From assembly GCF_004761875.1 (NCBI RefSeq), contig NZ_SJEY01000004.1, positions 62,001 to 126,000 on the forward strand: a stretch of 64,000 nucleotides of DNA. The letters run 5' to 3'. The position numbers and the translations under genes are program-made. Below the pieces are notes generated by a model. It was not told where the DNA came from. It did not search any database and worked only from the letters and a program-made list of their open reading frames with translations. Positions 1 to 9,191 of the stretch are shown one piece after another. Source of the stretch: Roseovarius aestuariivivens. Lineage in GTDB: Bacteria > Pseudomonadota > Alphaproteobacteria > Rhodobacterales > Rhodobacteraceae. The number at the start of each line of letters is the position of its first letter. Within the stretch, counting starts at the first letter, position 1.

Positions 1-119
1 GCGGCACGGACAACGCAGTGACGCTGATCACGGCCGATGGCGCCGAGGCATGGCCGCGCATGACCAAGGTCGAAGTGGCGGCCCGCCTCGCGCAGCGCGT
101 GGCCGAGGCGCTGGCCTGA
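1..119 (+). CDS. coaBC: CoaBC, C-terminal fragment (phosphopantothenoylcysteine decarboxylase/synthetase)
   Basis: Only the last 38 codons are in the window, read from position 3 to the TGA at 117-119. The visible end, containing [13 protein letters not shown] followed by a short helix, matches the C-terminus of the CoaB domain, which joins cysteine to 4'-phosphopantothenate in coenzyme A synthesis. The directly following dut gene supports this, since coaBC-dut is a common alphaproteobacterial order. The rest of the gene lies off the left edge, so the catalytic residues cannot be checked. Confidence 0.8.
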   Translation, partial: GTDNAVTLITADGAEAWPRMTKVEVAARLAQRVAEALA

Positions 120-165
120 GGCGTTGCATGGTGGGAAGGTCCGGAACGGGGAAAGAGCGCGGCGC

Positions 166-621
166 ATGGTGACCATCAGCCTGACCTGGGATGAGGGCGC
201 GGATCGCGATCTTGGCCTGCCCGCCTATGAAAGCGCGGGCGCGGCGGGGGCGGATCTGCGGGCGAATTTCCCGGATCGCGCGGCGGTGACGGTCGCGCCG
301 GGTGACCGAGTGCTGGTGCCGACCGGCCTTCGCATGGCGGTGCCGGAGGGCTACGAGGTGCAGTTGCGGCCCCGTTCCGGCCTCGCGCTCAAACATGGGA
401 TCACCTTGCCGAACAGTCCCGGCACGATTGACTCGGATTACCGCGGACCGGTCGGCGTGATCGTGATGAACGCCGGATCCGAGCCTTTCGTGATCGACCA
501 TGGCGCGCGCATCGCGCAGATGGTGGTTGCGCCGGTCTTGCAGGCGCGGTTCGACGTGGTCGACACCCTGGACACGACGGCGCGCGGCGCGGGCGGCTTC
601 GGCTCCACGGGGGTGTCCTGA
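166..621 (+). CDS. dut: dUTP diphosphatase (dUTPase)
   Basis: Trimeric dUTPase of 151 residues that hydrolyses dUTP to dUMP and pyrophosphate, keeping uracil out of DNA and supplying dTMP synthesis. The family motifs are present in order: RPRSG at about 68-72, GTIDSDYRG at 86-94 with the catalytic Asp89, GARIAQ at 113-118, and the glycine-rich phosphate-binding arm [10 protein letters not shown] at 140-149. The start chosen is ATG 166 because family homology begins there; an in-frame upstream ATG at 124 would add 14 unrelated residues. The stop overlaps the start of the next gene (ATG at 621), so the two are probably translationally coupled. Confidence 0.96.
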   Translation: MVTISLTWDEGADRDLGLPAYESAGAAGADLRANFPDRAAVTVAPGDRVLVPTGLRMAVPEGYEVQLRPRSGLALKHGITLPNSPGTIDSDYRGPVGVIVMNAGSEPFVIDHGARIAQMVVAPVLQARFDVVDTLDTTARGAGGFGSTGVS

Positions 622-1685
622 TGCTGCTGGTTCTGGTCCTTGCCGCCGCTCTCTGGGGGCTTGGTGCGCTGATGGGCACGCCGCGCCGGATGCGCTGGAC
701 CATGATCGGTGTGCTGTGGCTGGGTGTCGTGCTTTTGCACCTGATCCTGCCGGTGGGCCATCCGCTGCGCCTCGCCACCGGCGAGGCGGCGGCGCCCTGG
801 CTTTTGCTGGGCGGGTTCGCGGCCCTTTTCATGGGGTATCGCGCGGTGCTGCGGCGGGTCAGGCACCGGATCGATGCGAAACGCGACGTGCCCGAGACCG
901 GCGGCGGCCCCTTCCGCCCGGCCGAGCTTGAGCGGTACGCCCGGCATATCGTGCTGCGCGAGATCGGCGGGCCGGGGCAAAAGCGGTTGAAGGACGCGGG
1001 CGTGCTGGTGATCGGCGCGGGCGGGCTTGGCTCTCCGGCGATCCTGTACCTCGCGGCGGCGGGTGTGGGTCGGATCGGCATCGTGGACGATGACGTGGTC
1101 GACAATTCCAATCTGCAGCGCCAGGTGATTCATACCGATGCGCGGATCGGTATGCCCAAGGTCTTTTCCGCCAAGGACGCGGTCACCGCGCAGAACCCTT
1201 ATGCCGAGGTGCTGCCCTACAAGCGGCGCCTTGATGAAGAAACCGCCGAGGGGCTCTTCCCGGATTATGACGTGATCCTCGACGGCACCGACAATTTCGA
1301 AACGCGATATCTGGCCAACCGCGTGGCGGCCCGCCTGGGCAAGCCGCTGATCTCGGGCGCCCTGTCGCAATGGGAAGGGCAGCTGAGCGTCTTTGATCCC
1401 GCGCGCGGCACGCCCTGCTATCAATGCGTCTTCCCCGAAGCGCCGGCCGACGGCCTTGCGCCCAGCTGTGCCGAGGCGGGCGTACTGGGGCCGCTGCCGG
1501 GTGTGGTCGGCGCCATGATGGCGGTCGAGACGATCAAGGTTATCACCGGTGCCGGCGCGGTTCTGCGTGGCGAAATGCTGATCTACGACGCGCTTTACGG
1601 CGAAAGCCGCAAGATCGCGCTGACACGGCGCGCCGAGTGCCCGGTCTGCGGCGACGCCATTGCCGGGAGCCGAACCGACGCTTAG
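621..1685 (+). CDS. HesA/MoeB/ThiF-type E1-like adenylyltransferase with N-terminal membrane region
   Basis: A 354-residue protein. The C-terminal part is a ubiquitin-activating-type adenylyltransferase: nucleotide loop GAGGLGSP at 132-139, the IVDDD and NLQRQ segments after it, and two CxxC pairs (CYQC near 265 and CPVC near 344) that bind structural zinc. This family adenylates the C-terminus of MoaD or ThiS for sulfur transfer in molybdopterin or thiamine synthesis. There is no C-terminal rhodanese domain. The first 80 or so residues form two or three hydrophobic segments (about 1-18, 27-44, 60-75), so the enzyme appears membrane-anchored, which the E. coli MoeB is not. MoeB is the likeliest role, but no partner gene is nearby. 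Confidence 0.85.
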   Translation: MLLVLVLAAALWGLGALMGTPRRMRWTMIGVLWLGVVLLHLILPVGHPLRLATGEAAAPWLLLGGFAALFMGYRAVLRRVRHRIDAKRDVPETGGGPFRPAELERYARHIVLREIGGPGQKRLKDAGVLVIGAGGLGSPAILYLAAAGVGRIGIVDDDVVDNSNLQRQVIHTDARIGMPKVFSAKDAVTAQNPYAEVLPYKRRLDEETAEGLFPDYDVILDGTDNFETRYLANRVAARLGKPLISGALSQWEGQLSVFDPARGTPCYQCVFPEAPADGLAPSCAEAGVLGPLPGVVGAMMAVETIKVITGAGAVLRGEMLIYDALYGESRKIALTRRAECPVCGDAIAGSRTDA

Positions 1686-1711
1686 GTAAGGGTCAAAGGA
1701 AAGTTGCCCCC

Positions 1712-3724
1712 ATGACGAACCCGCTTCTGACCGATTGGTCCACGCCTTTCGACATCGCCCCCTTCGACCAGATCACCGACGCCCATTTCGAGCCCGCGCT
1801 GGAAGAGGCGCTGACCGAGGCCCGGGCCGAGATCGCCGCCATCGGCGCCAACGACGCCCCGCCCAGTTTCGGCAACACCATCGAAGCGCTGGAGGCGGCG
1901 GGCAAGACGCTGGACCGGGTGCTGTCGGTTTTCTTCACCGTGGCGGGCGCGGACAGCAACCCCAAGCGACAGGAACTGCAGCGGGCCTTTTCCCCCAGGC
2001 TCGCGGCCTATTCCTCGGAAATCTACGGCAACAAGGCGCTGTTTGCGCGCATCGAGTCGCTCTGGCAGAACCGCGAGGCGCTGGACCTCACACCGGAACA
2101 GGACCGGCTCTTGCTGCTCACGCGGCGGTCCTTCGTGCGGGCGGGGGCCGCGCTGGAAGGCGAGGCGGATACGCGCATGCGCGAGATCCGCTCGCGGCTG
2201 GCCGAACTTGGCACGGCCTTCACGCAGAACCTGCTGGCCGACGAATCCGACTGGTTCATGGAGCTGTCCGAGGAGGATTTGACCGGTCTGCCTGATTTCC
2301 TGATCCGCTCGGCTCGCGCGGCGGGCGAAGAGAAAGGCGCGGACGGTCCTGTGATCACGCTGTCGCGCTCGCTCATCGTGCCGTTCCTGCAATTCTCGCC
2401 CCGCCGGGATCTGCGCGAAATAGCGTTCCGCGCCTGGACCTCGCGCGGGGCCAATGGCGGCAAGACAGACAATCGCGAGATCGCCGCCGAGATCCTGGCC
2501 CTGCGCGAAGAGCGCGCGAAACTGCTGGGCTACGAGAATTTCGCGGCCTTCAAGCTGGAAACCGAGATGGCCAAGACGCCCGAGGCGGTGCGCAAACTGC
2601 TGTATGACGTGTGGACCCCGGCCAAGGCGCAGGCCGAGGCGGATGCCGCCAAGATGACCGAGATGATGCAGGCCGATGGCGTCAACGGCCCGCTCGAGGC
2701 GTGGGATTGGCGCTATTACGCGGAAAAGCGGCGCAAGGCCGAGCATGATCTGGATGAGGCGGGCTTGAAGCCATACTTGCAGCTTGAGCGCATGATCGAG
2801 GCGGCTTTTGCTTGCGCCAATCGTCTCTTCGGGCTCGAATTCACGCCCATCGACGTATCGCTTTACCACGCGGACTGCCGCGCCTGGGAGGTCACCCGTA
2901 ACGGACAGCACGTCGCGGTTTTCATCGGCGACTATTTCGCGCGCGGTTCCAAGCGTTCGGGGGCGTGGTGCAGCGCGATGCGCCAGCAGGCCAGGTTCCC
3001 CAAGGTCCAGGGGCCGATCGTTATCAATGTCTGCAACTTCGCCAAGGGTGATCCGGCCCTTTTGAGCTATGACGATGCGCGCACCCTGTTCCACGAATTT
3101 GGCCATGCCCTGCATCAGATGCTGTCCGACGTGACATATGAATCCATGTCCGGCACCAGCGTGGCGCGCGATTTCGTGGAACTGCCCAGCCAGCTTTACG
3201 AGCATTGGCTGGAAGTGCCAGAAGTCCTGGCCGAATTCGCCACCCATGCCGAGACCGGCGAGGCGATGCCCAAGGACATGCTGGACAAGGTGCTGGGGGC
3301 CGCGAATTTCGACATGGGCTTCCAGACGGTGGAATACGTCGCCTCGGCGCTTGTCGATCTGGAATTCCACGACGGCGCGCCTCCCGCCGACCCGATGGCG
3401 AAACAGGCCGAGGTACTGGACAGTCTGGGCATGCCCCGCGCCATCGTGATGCGCCACGCCACGCCGCATTTCGCGCATGTGTTTTCCGGCGACGGATATT
3501 CCTCGGGCTATTACAGCTACATGTGGTCGGAAGTGATGGATGCGGATGCCTTCGCCTCGTTCGAGGAAGCCGGCGGTGCATTTGACGCGGAGCGCGCGAA
3601 GGCGCTGGAGGAGAATATTCTCTCCACCGGCGGCAGCCGCGAGGCGCAGGATCTCTATCTCGCGTTCCGGGGCAAGATGCCCGGCGTCGAGGCGTTGCTG
3701 AAGGGCCGGGGGCTGGCGGCGTGA
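1712..3724 (+). CDS. M3 family zinc metallopeptidase (Dcp/oligopeptidase A type)
   Basis: A 670-residue cytoplasmic thimet-type peptidase. The zinc motif HEFGHALH is at 461-468, with His461, Glu462 and His465 as expected. Length and the N-terminal helical region fit peptidyl-dipeptidase Dcp or oligopeptidase A, which degrade short peptides from protein turnover. An open frame runs upstream into the preceding gene, but the start is placed at ATG 1712 after a GGAAAG element, where homology to the family ([15 protein letters not shown]) begins. There is no signal peptide. The stop codon overlaps the GTG start of rppH. Whether the activity is dipeptidyl carboxypeptidase or endopeptidase cannot be decided from sequence alone. 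Confidence 0.93.
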   Translation: MTNPLLTDWSTPFDIAPFDQITDAHFEPALEEALTEARAEIAAIGANDAPPSFGNTIEALEAAGKTLDRVLSVFFTVAGADSNPKRQELQRAFSPRLAAYSSEIYGNKALFARIESLWQNREALDLTPEQDRLLLLTRRSFVRAGAALEGEADTRMREIRSRLAELGTAFTQNLLADESDWFMELSEEDLTGLPDFLIRSARAAGEEKGADGPVITLSRSLIVPFLQFSPRRDLREIAFRAWTSRGANGGKTDNREIAAEILALREERAKLLGYENFAAFKLETEMAKTPEAVRKLLYDVWTPAKAQAEADAAKMTEMMQADGVNGPLEAWDWRYYAEKRRKAEHDLDEAGLKPYLQLERMIEAAFACANRLFGLEFTPIDVSLYHADCRAWEVTRNGQHVAVFIGDYFARGSKRSGAWCSAMRQQARFPKVQGPIVINVCNFAKGDPALLSYDDARTLFHEFGHALHQMLSDVTYESMSGTSVARDFVELPSQLYEHWLEVPEVLAEFATHAETGEAMPKDMLDKVLGAANFDMGFQTVEYVASALVDLEFHDGAPPADPMAKQAEVLDSLGMPRAIVMRHATPHFAHVFSGDGYSSGYYSYMWSEVMDADAFASFEEAGGAFDAERAKALEENILSTGGSREAQDLYLAFRGKMPGVEALLKGRGLAA

Positions 3725-4203
3725 CACCCGAAGAGATCGCAAAGCTGCCCTATCGGCCCTGCGTCGGCGTGATGCTCGCCAACGAGGCGGGTCACGTCTT
3801 TGTCGGGCAACGCATCGATACCGACGCGCCCGCCTGGCAAATGCCGCAAGGGGGCGTGGACGAGGGCGAAGACGCCAGAACCGCCGCTTTACGCGAGCTT
3901 TGGGAGGAAACAAGCGTCCCCGCCGATCTGGTCACGGTCGAGGCCGAGACCGAGGGGTGGGTGACCTACGACCTGCCGCACGATCTTGTGCCGAAGGTCT
4001 GGAAGGGCCGGTTTCGCGGGCAAAAGCAGAAATGGTTCCTGCTGCGGTTTCACGGCACCGATGACCAGGTGAACATCCAGACCGACCAACCGGAGTTTTC
4101 CGAATGGCGCTGGTTGCCGCCGGCGGACCTGCCCGCGGCCATCGTGCCTTTCAAGCGCGCGGTCTACGAGGCCGTGCTGGACGAGTTGGGAGAGCGGATA
4201 TGA
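3721..4203 (+). CDS. rppH: RNA pyrophosphohydrolase RppH (Nudix)
   Basis: A 160-residue Nudix hydrolase that removes pyrophosphate from the 5' end of triphosphorylated RNA and so triggers mRNA decay. The N-terminus YRPCVGVML, the [12 protein letters not shown] segment and the Nudix box (residues 44-66, with REL and WEE) are typical of RppH/NudH rather than of other Nudix enzymes. The usual glycine after WEET is Ser here. It starts at GTG 3721, overlapping the TGA of the M3 peptidase gene by four bases, and its own stop overlaps the next ATG. Confidence 0.94.
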   Translation: MTPEEIAKLPYRPCVGVMLANEAGHVFVGQRIDTDAPAWQMPQGGVDEGEDARTAALRELWEETSVPADLVTVEAETEGWVTYDLPHDLVPKVWKGRFRGQKQKWFLLRFHGTDDQVNIQTDQPEFSEWRWLPPADLPAAIVPFKRAVYEAVLDELGERI

Positions 4204-4676
4204 AGGCGCTTTTCGCCGCCGCGCTTGTTCTCTGCGCCGGCCCGGCGCTGGCGCTCTCGTGCATGCGCCCGACCGTGGCCGGCAGCTTTGTCCGTGCGGA
4301 CGCAGCCGAGCAGATCTATGTGGTCGTGCACGGCCGGCTGCAATTCGACGAGGCTCTGATCCCGGAGCCCGACTTTTCCCGGCAGGACCCGCCCGACACG
4401 CTGATCCCGGCGCGCCTGACCGGCACCGTTTTGTCGCGGGCCGGCTTTGAGACGGCGTTCGACCGTGACGTCACGCTAAAGCTGCAGTGCTTCGGCCCGT
4501 GGTGCGGCGGCGCGTCCGCGGGCACGGACTATCTTGTTTTCGTGGAAAAGACCGGCACGGAGTATGTCGTGCCCGCCGATCCCTGCGGCAGCATGATTTT
4601 TGCCGATCCGACGCCGGCGCAGCTGGATCAGGCTCTGGCCTGTCTGCGGGGCGAGGCGTGCGAGCCTGCGTTCTGA
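4200..4676 (+). CDS. secreted cysteine-containing hypothetical protein
   Basis: A 158-residue protein with a clear Sec signal peptide (positively charged start, hydrophobic run, likely cleavage near residues 19-20 after ALAL). The mature part starts with SCMRP and has several further cysteines ([22 protein letters not shown]), which suggests disulfides in the periplasm. ATG 4200 overlaps the rppH stop (ATGA). I do not recognise a named domain. Coupling to rppH is probably an operon arrangement rather than a functional link. Confidence 0.75.
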   Translation: MKALFAAALVLCAGPALALSCMRPTVAGSFVRADAAEQIYVVVHGRLQFDEALIPEPDFSRQDPPDTLIPARLTGTVLSRAGFETAFDRDVTLKLQCFGPWCGGASAGTDYLVFVEKTGTEYVVPADPCGSMIFADPTPAQLDQALACLRGEACEPAF

Positions 4677-4693
4677 TCTTTCGACTCGAAATA

Positions 4694-4713
4694 GAACAAA
4701 ACGTGAATATAAT
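4694..4713 (+). promoter_or_regulatory. LexA (SOS) box and -10 element of dnaE2
   Basis: GAAC-N7-GAAT at 4694-4708 matches the alphaproteobacterial LexA site GTTC-N7-GTTC (reverse complement GAAC-N7-GAAC) at seven of eight defined bases. It abuts a perfect -10 hexamer TATAAT at 4708-4713, so bound LexA would block the promoter. No good -35 hexamer is visible at 17 bp. A start site about seven bases after the -10 would leave only about five bases before the dnaE2 ATG at 4725. Confidence 0.7.
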
Positions 4714-4724
4714 GATGACTCGCC

Positions 4725-7601
4725 ATGTTTGCCGAGTTGTCCATCACCTCCAACTTCACTTTCCTCACCGGGGCGTCCCACCCCGAGGAGTATGCCGAGC
4801 GTGCCGCGTGGCTTGGCCTGGGCGCTTTCGCCATCGCCGATGACAACACCGTGGCGGGCATCGTGCGGGCGCATACCCGGGTGCGCGAGATCGCCCGCCA
4901 GGTCAAAGAGCGGCAGGACTGGGAGGCCGCGCATGGCCCCGTGGGCCCGCCCGCGCCGGACCCGCAGCCGCCCGCCTGGGCGCATGTGCCGAAATTCCTG
5001 CCCGCCGCGCGTCTTGTTTTGACCGAGGGCGTGCGGCTGACCGCGCTGCCGCGCAGCCGCACGGGCTGGGGGCGGCTGTGCCGGTTGCTCAGCACCGGGC
5101 GGCTGCGTGCCGAGAAAGGCGACTGCCAGCTGGGCGTTGCGGACATGCTGACCGGCGCCAGTGAGATCACGCTCTTGCTGCATCCGCCCGCTCGGGTGAC
5201 GCGCGCCTGGCGCGATCAGGCCGCGCGCCTCGTGGACAGGCTGGGCCGCGACATGCATCTGCTCATGGCGCCACGCTATGACGGGCGCGATGCGCCGCGG
5301 TTCGACCGGCTGGCGGGGTTGGCGGACGATCTCGGCCTGCCTACCGTCGCCTCGGCCTGCCCGATGATGCACCATGCGCGCCGCCGCCGCCTGGCCGATG
5401 TTCTGAGTGCCATCCGCCTTGGGTGCCGGGTCGAGGAGCTGGGCCGCGCCGCGTTGGCCAATGGCGAATGCCGCCTGCGCGCCGAGGTCGAAATGCGCCG
5501 GCTCTTTCAGGGCCACGAGGCCGCGGTCGACCGGGCCGCTGCGCTGGCCGCGGATCTCGACTTTTCGCTCGACGCGCTGCGGTATGAATACCCGTCCGAG
5601 GTGGCGGAGGGTGAAAGCCCCACCGACCGGCTGCGACGACTGGCGCAGGAGGGGCTCAAATGGCGCTACCCGGGCGGCGCCAGCGACCGGGTGCAGAAGA
5701 TGATGGCGCATGAGCTCGACCTTATCGCCCGGCTGAACTACGAACCCTACTTCCTGACCGTGCGGGACGTTGTGCATTTCGCGCGCTCGCGCGGTATCCT
5801 CTGCCAGGGGCGCGGCTCGGCCGCCAACTCGGTCGTGTGCTATTGTCTGGGCGTCACCAGCGTCAGCCCCGAGATGGGCACCATGGTCTTTGAACGTTTC
5901 GTCAGCGAGGCCCGCGACGAGCCGCCCGATATCGATGTGGATTTCGAACACGAACGCCGCGAGGAGGTGATCCAGCATATCTACGAGCGTTACGGGCGGC
6001 ATCGCGCGGGCCTCTGCGCGACGGTGATCCATTATCGCGGCAAGCGGGCCATCCGCGAAGTGGGCGCGGCGATGGGCCTGAGCCAGGACACGATCGGCGC
6101 GCTCAGCTCTCAACTTTGGGGGTTTTTCTCGTCCGGGCAGGTGGTGCGCAAGCGCCTGCGCGAGATCGGGCTCGACCCGGATGACCGGCGGCTGCAGCAG
6201 GTGCTGGATTTGGTGGCCGAGATCGAGGGCTTTCCGAGACACCTGTCGCAGCATGTGGGCGGGTTCGTCATCACCGAGGGGCGGCTTGACGAGCTGGTGC
6301 CGATCGAGAACGCCACGATGGAAGGGCGTACGGTCATCTGCTGGGACAAGGACGATATCGACAGTCTTGGTATTCTCAAGGTCGACGTGCTGGCGCTGGG
6401 CATGCTGAGCTGCCTGCGCAAGGGGTTCGACCTTCTGGCGCAGCACCACGGTATTCGTCATACGCTGGCCAGCCTGCCGCCCGAGGATCCGAAGGTTTAC
6501 GACATGCTCTGCCGCGCCGACAGCGTGGGCGTTTTCCAGGTGGAAAGCCGGGCCCAGATGAACTTCCTGCCGCGGATGCGCCCGCGCACCTTCTACGACC
6601 TGGTGATCGAGGTGGCGATCATCCGGCCCGGGCCCATTCAGGGCGACATGGTGCACCCCTATATCCGGCGGCGCAACGGCGAGGAACCGGTAGAGTTTCC
6701 GTCGGACGAGCTGGGCCGGGTTCTGGGCAAGACGCTGGGCGTGCCGCTGTTTCAGGAACAGGCGATGCAGATCGCCATCATTGGGGCGGGCTTCACCCCC
6801 GAGGAGGCCGACCGCCTGCGTCGGGCGCTGGCCACATTCAAGAAGCTCGGGCATGTGGGCGAATTCCGCACGCGCTTCCTGCGCGGCATGGCCAGGAACG
6901 GCTATGATGCGGCGTTCGCCGAGCGGTGCTTTTCCCAGATCGAGGGCTTCGGCAGCTACGGCTTTCCGGAAAGCCACGCGGCGTCCTTCGCGCTCTTGGT
7001 CTATGCAAGTGCATGGATCAAGTGCCATCACCCCGGCATCTTCGCCTGCGCGCTGCTGAATTCGCAACCGATGGGCTTTTACGCGCCGGCCCAGATCGTG
7101 CGCGACGCGCGCGAGCACGGGGTCGAGGTGCGGCTCGTCTGCATCAACGCCAGCTTCTGGGACAACGTGATGGAACCCGACGAGCAGGGCGGTCTGGCGC
7201 TACGGCTGGGCTTTCGGCAGGTCAAGGGCATGAGCGAGGAAGACGCCAGCTGGATCGCGGCGGCGCGCGGCAACGGCTATCGGGCGGTGCGCGACGTCTG
7301 GCGGCGCGCCGGCCTGTCGCCCCCGGCGGTGGCGTGCCTGGCCGAGGCGGACGCGTTTGCCGGGCTGGGTCTCACGCGCCGCGCGGCGCTGTGGGAGGCG
7401 CGCGCGCTGGAGGGCGACACGCCGTTGCCGCTCTTCTCCGGCGACATGGAGGGCGAGGGGGTCGCAGAGCCCGCCGTGCATCTGCCCGAGATGACGCTGG
7501 GCGAGGAGGTGGTGGAGGATTACGTCGCCACCCGCCTCTCGCTCAAGGCGCATCCGCTGGCGCTCTTGCGCGATGTGCTGACGCCGCCCCCGGCGCGGTG
7601 A
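4725..7601 (+). CDS. dnaE2: error-prone DNA polymerase DnaE2 (ImuC), C-terminally short
   Basis: C-family polymerase subunit of 958 residues used for SOS mutagenic translesion synthesis. It begins with the typical N-terminus (FAELSITSNFTFLTGASHPEE) of the PHP domain. The palm carries the catalytic Asp pair in PDIDVDFE (Asp402, Asp404) and the third Asp in LKVDVLALG (Asp554). The frame stops after SLKAHPLALLRD, where DnaE2 proteins usually continue about 100 residues into an OB-fold domain; no OB-like coding is visible in the 72 bases before the next gene. Normal partners imuA and imuB are not adjacent. A LexA box lies directly upstream and no Shine-Dalgarno is present, so the mRNA is probably leaderless. 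Polymerase residues look intact; activity without the OB domain is uncertain. Confidence 0.93.
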   Translation: MFAELSITSNFTFLTGASHPEEYAERAAWLGLGAFAIADDNTVAGIVRAHTRVREIARQVKERQDWEAAHGPVGPPAPDPQPPAWAHVPKFLPAARLVLTEGVRLTALPRSRTGWGRLCRLLSTGRLRAEKGDCQLGVADMLTGASEITLLLHPPARVTRAWRDQAARLVDRLGRDMHLLMAPRYDGRDAPRFDRLAGLADDLGLPTVASACPMMHHARRRRLADVLSAIRLGCRVEELGRAALANGECRLRAEVEMRRLFQGHEAAVDRAAALAADLDFSLDALRYEYPSEVAEGESPTDRLRRLAQEGLKWRYPGGASDRVQKMMAHELDLIARLNYEPYFLTVRDVVHFARSRGILCQGRGSAANSVVCYCLGVTSVSPEMGTMVFERFVSEARDEPPDIDVDFEHERREEVIQHIYERYGRHRAGLCATVIHYRGKRAIREVGAAMGLSQDTIGALSSQLWGFFSSGQVVRKRLREIGLDPDDRRLQQVLDLVAEIEGFPRHLSQHVGGFVITEGRLDELVPIENATMEGRTVICWDKDDIDSLGILKVDVLALGMLSCLRKGFDLLAQHHGIRHTLASLPPEDPKVYDMLCRADSVGVFQVESRAQMNFLPRMRPRTFYDLVIEVAIIRPGPIQGDMVHPYIRRRNGEEPVEFPSDELGRVLGKTLGVPLFQEQAMQIAIIGAGFTPEEADRLRRALATFKKLGHVGEFRTRFLRGMARNGYDAAFAERCFSQIEGFGSYGFPESHAASFALLVYASAWIKCHHPGIFACALLNSQPMGFYAPAQIVRDAREHGVEVRLVCINASFWDNVMEPDEQGGLALRLGFRQVKGMSEEDASWIAAARGNGYRAVRDVWRRAGLSPPAVACLAEADAFAGLGLTRRAALWEARALEGDTPLPLFSGDMEGEGVAEPAVHLPEMTLGEEVVEDYVATRLSLKAHPLALLRDVLTPPPAR

Positions 7602-7630
7602 GGGCCGCACACACCGCGGATGTCAGATGC

Positions 7631-7661
7631 CTCCGGTGGAAGTATTTTCGCCAAGAAGAAG
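7631..7661 (+). repeat. intergenic motif, copy A (GC-rich run, ATTTT-N4-AAGAAGAA)
   Basis: Between the convergent dnaE2 and phosphohexomutase genes lies CTCCGGTGG followed by a short AT-rich block with ATTTT, four bases, then AAGAAGAA. The same ATTTT-N4-AAGAAGAA arrangement after a G/C-rich run occurs at about 43216-43243. I recall similar sequences downstream of many roseobacter genes; role unknown, possibly a terminator-associated or repeat-derived element. Confidence 0.45.
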
Positions 7662-7673
7662 CTGGGCGCGCCT

Positions 7674-9170
7674 TCAGATCTTTTGGTCGTATTCCCCCAC
7701 CGACGGCTCGGTCCGGATGACCGCGTCCAGTTCGGCGAAGATCGTCCGCATCTCGTCCTCGGAGGTCGCACTTTCGCAGACCACCACAAGGTTCGGCGTA
7801 TTCGACGACGCCCGCACCAGACCCCAGGAGCCGTTTTCGAGAATGACGCGCGCACCGTTCACGGTGACCACCTCCTTAATGGGCTGCCCCGCAAAGTTCT
7901 CGCCCGCGTCATGCTTGGCCACCAGCTTGTCCACCAACCGGGCCAGCACGTCGTATTTCTCTTCATCCGCGCAATGGGGCGACATGGTGGGGGTCGACCA
8001 CGTGGTGGGCAGGGCGCGGCGCAGGTCAGACATCGACTGATCCGGGTTGCGGTCCATCAGCTTGCAGATCTCGACCGCCACGCGCATGCCGCAGTCATAG
8101 CCTCGGCCCACCGGTTCGGCGAGAAAGTAGTGCCCCGACTTCTCGAACCCGGCCAGTGCGCCGATTTCCTTGACCCGGCGCTTCATGTGGGAATGCCCGG
8201 TTTTCCAGTAATCCGCCGTGACGCCGTTCTTCTGCAATTCGGGGTCGGCCGCGAAAAGCCCGGTCGATTTCACGTCGGCCACAAAGGTGGAGTTCGGGTA
8301 AAGCTTGGACAGATCGCGCGCCATGATGACGCCCACCTTGTCGGCGAAAATCTCCTCGCCCTCGTCATCCACCACGCCGCAGCGGTCGCCGTCGCCGTCG
8401 AACCCAAGCGCAAGATCCGCGCCGCTCGCTTTGACGCTGGCGGCCATGTCATGCAGCATTTCCATGGCTTCGGGGTTCGGGTTGTAATTGGGAAAGGTAT
8501 AGTCGAGCGCATTATGGGACGGCACGATCTCGACGCCGATCCGCTTGAAAAGCTCGGGCGCAAAGGCCGAGGCAGTGCCGTTGCCGGTGGCGCAGACGAC
8601 CTTGAGTGGGCGGGTCATTTTGAAATCGCCCACGAGGTCGTCGAGATAGGCCTCCTTGACCCCGTCGACGAACTCATACGAGCCGCCATCGCGGGTCTCG
8701 CCTTCGCCGTTCAGCACGATATCCTTCAGCTCGCCCATTTCGTCGGGGCCGTGGGTGAGCGGGCGCTCGAACCCCATCTTGACGCCGGTCCACCCATTGG
8801 GATTGTGCGACGCGGTCACCATCGCCACCGCCGGCGCATCCAAGTGGAACTGCGCGAAATAGGCCATGGGCGAGAGGGCGGGGCCGATATCCTTGACCTG
8901 GATGCCCGCCTGCATCAGCCCGAGAATGAGCGCGTTCTTGATCGCAAGCGAATAGTCGCGGTAATCGTTGCCGACCGCGATCACCGGCGCAATGCCCCGG
9001 CGATGCATCTGCGTGCCCAGGCCCAGACCGAGCGCCGTCATGCCCGGCAGGTTGATCTCTTCGGGATATTTCCAGCGCGCGTCGTATTCGCGAAAGCCCG
9101 TGGGCTTGATCATCGGGTCTCGCAGAAAGGACCAGGTGTTAGGCGTCACGTCGGCGGCGGGTTTCGTCAC
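7674..9170 (-). CDS. phosphomannomutase/phosphoglucomutase
   Basis: Alpha-D-phosphohexomutase of 498 residues that interconverts hexose 6- and 1-phosphates, feeding nucleotide-sugar synthesis. The phosphoserine loop TASHNPNGW has the catalytic Ser121, the metal loop DGDGDRCG is at 258-265, the sugar-binding region and a C-terminal phosphate-binding RASSNTPN loop follow. It is the last gene of the minus-strand capsule/Kdo run (KpsT-KpsE-kdsA-this), 21 bases after kdsA, so mannose- or glucose-1-phosphate for surface polysaccharide is a plausible use. The family cannot be assigned to Man versus Glc specificity by sequence inspection. Confidence 0.93.
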   Translation of the reverse strand: MTKPAADVTPNTWSFLRDPMIKPTGFREYDARWKYPEEINLPGMTALGLGLGTQMHRRGIAPVIAVGNDYRDYSLAIKNALILGLMQAGIQVKDIGPALSPMAYFAQFHLDAPAVAMVTASHNPNGWTGVKMGFERPLTHGPDEMGELKDIVLNGEGETRDGGSYEFVDGVKEAYLDDLVGDFKMTRPLKVVCATGNGTASAFAPELFKRIGVEIVPSHNALDYTFPNYNPNPEAMEMLHDMAASVKASGADLALGFDGDGDRCGVVDDEGEEIFADKVGVIMARDLSKLYPNSTFVADVKSTGLFAADPELQKNGVTADYWKTGHSHMKRRVKEIGALAGFEKSGHYFLAEPVGRGYDCGMRVAVEICKLMDRNPDQSMSDLRRALPTTWSTPTMSPHCADEEKYDVLARLVDKLVAKHDAGENFAGQPIKEVVTVNGARVILENGSWGLVRASSNTPNLVVVCESATSEDEMRTIFAELDAVIRTEPSVGEYDQKI

Positions 9171-9191
9171 GAATAAGTCCTCTTGTTCACG

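Noticed and set aside
1682..3913. Long open frame on the minus strand opposite the M3 peptidase gene
   Set aside because: Antisense shadow: the residues are low-complexity Arg/Gly/Ala runs with no recognisable motif, while the plus strand encodes a complete zinc peptidase.
4476..7118. 880-codon open frame on the minus strand opposite dnaE2
   Set aside because: It is a mirror frame of a GC-rich coding gene; the plus-strand protein has intact DnaE2 catalytic motifs.
7620..9176. 518-codon plus-strand frame over the phosphohexomutase gene
   Set aside because: Histidine- and arginine-rich shadow without family features; the minus strand has the active-site serine and metal loop.
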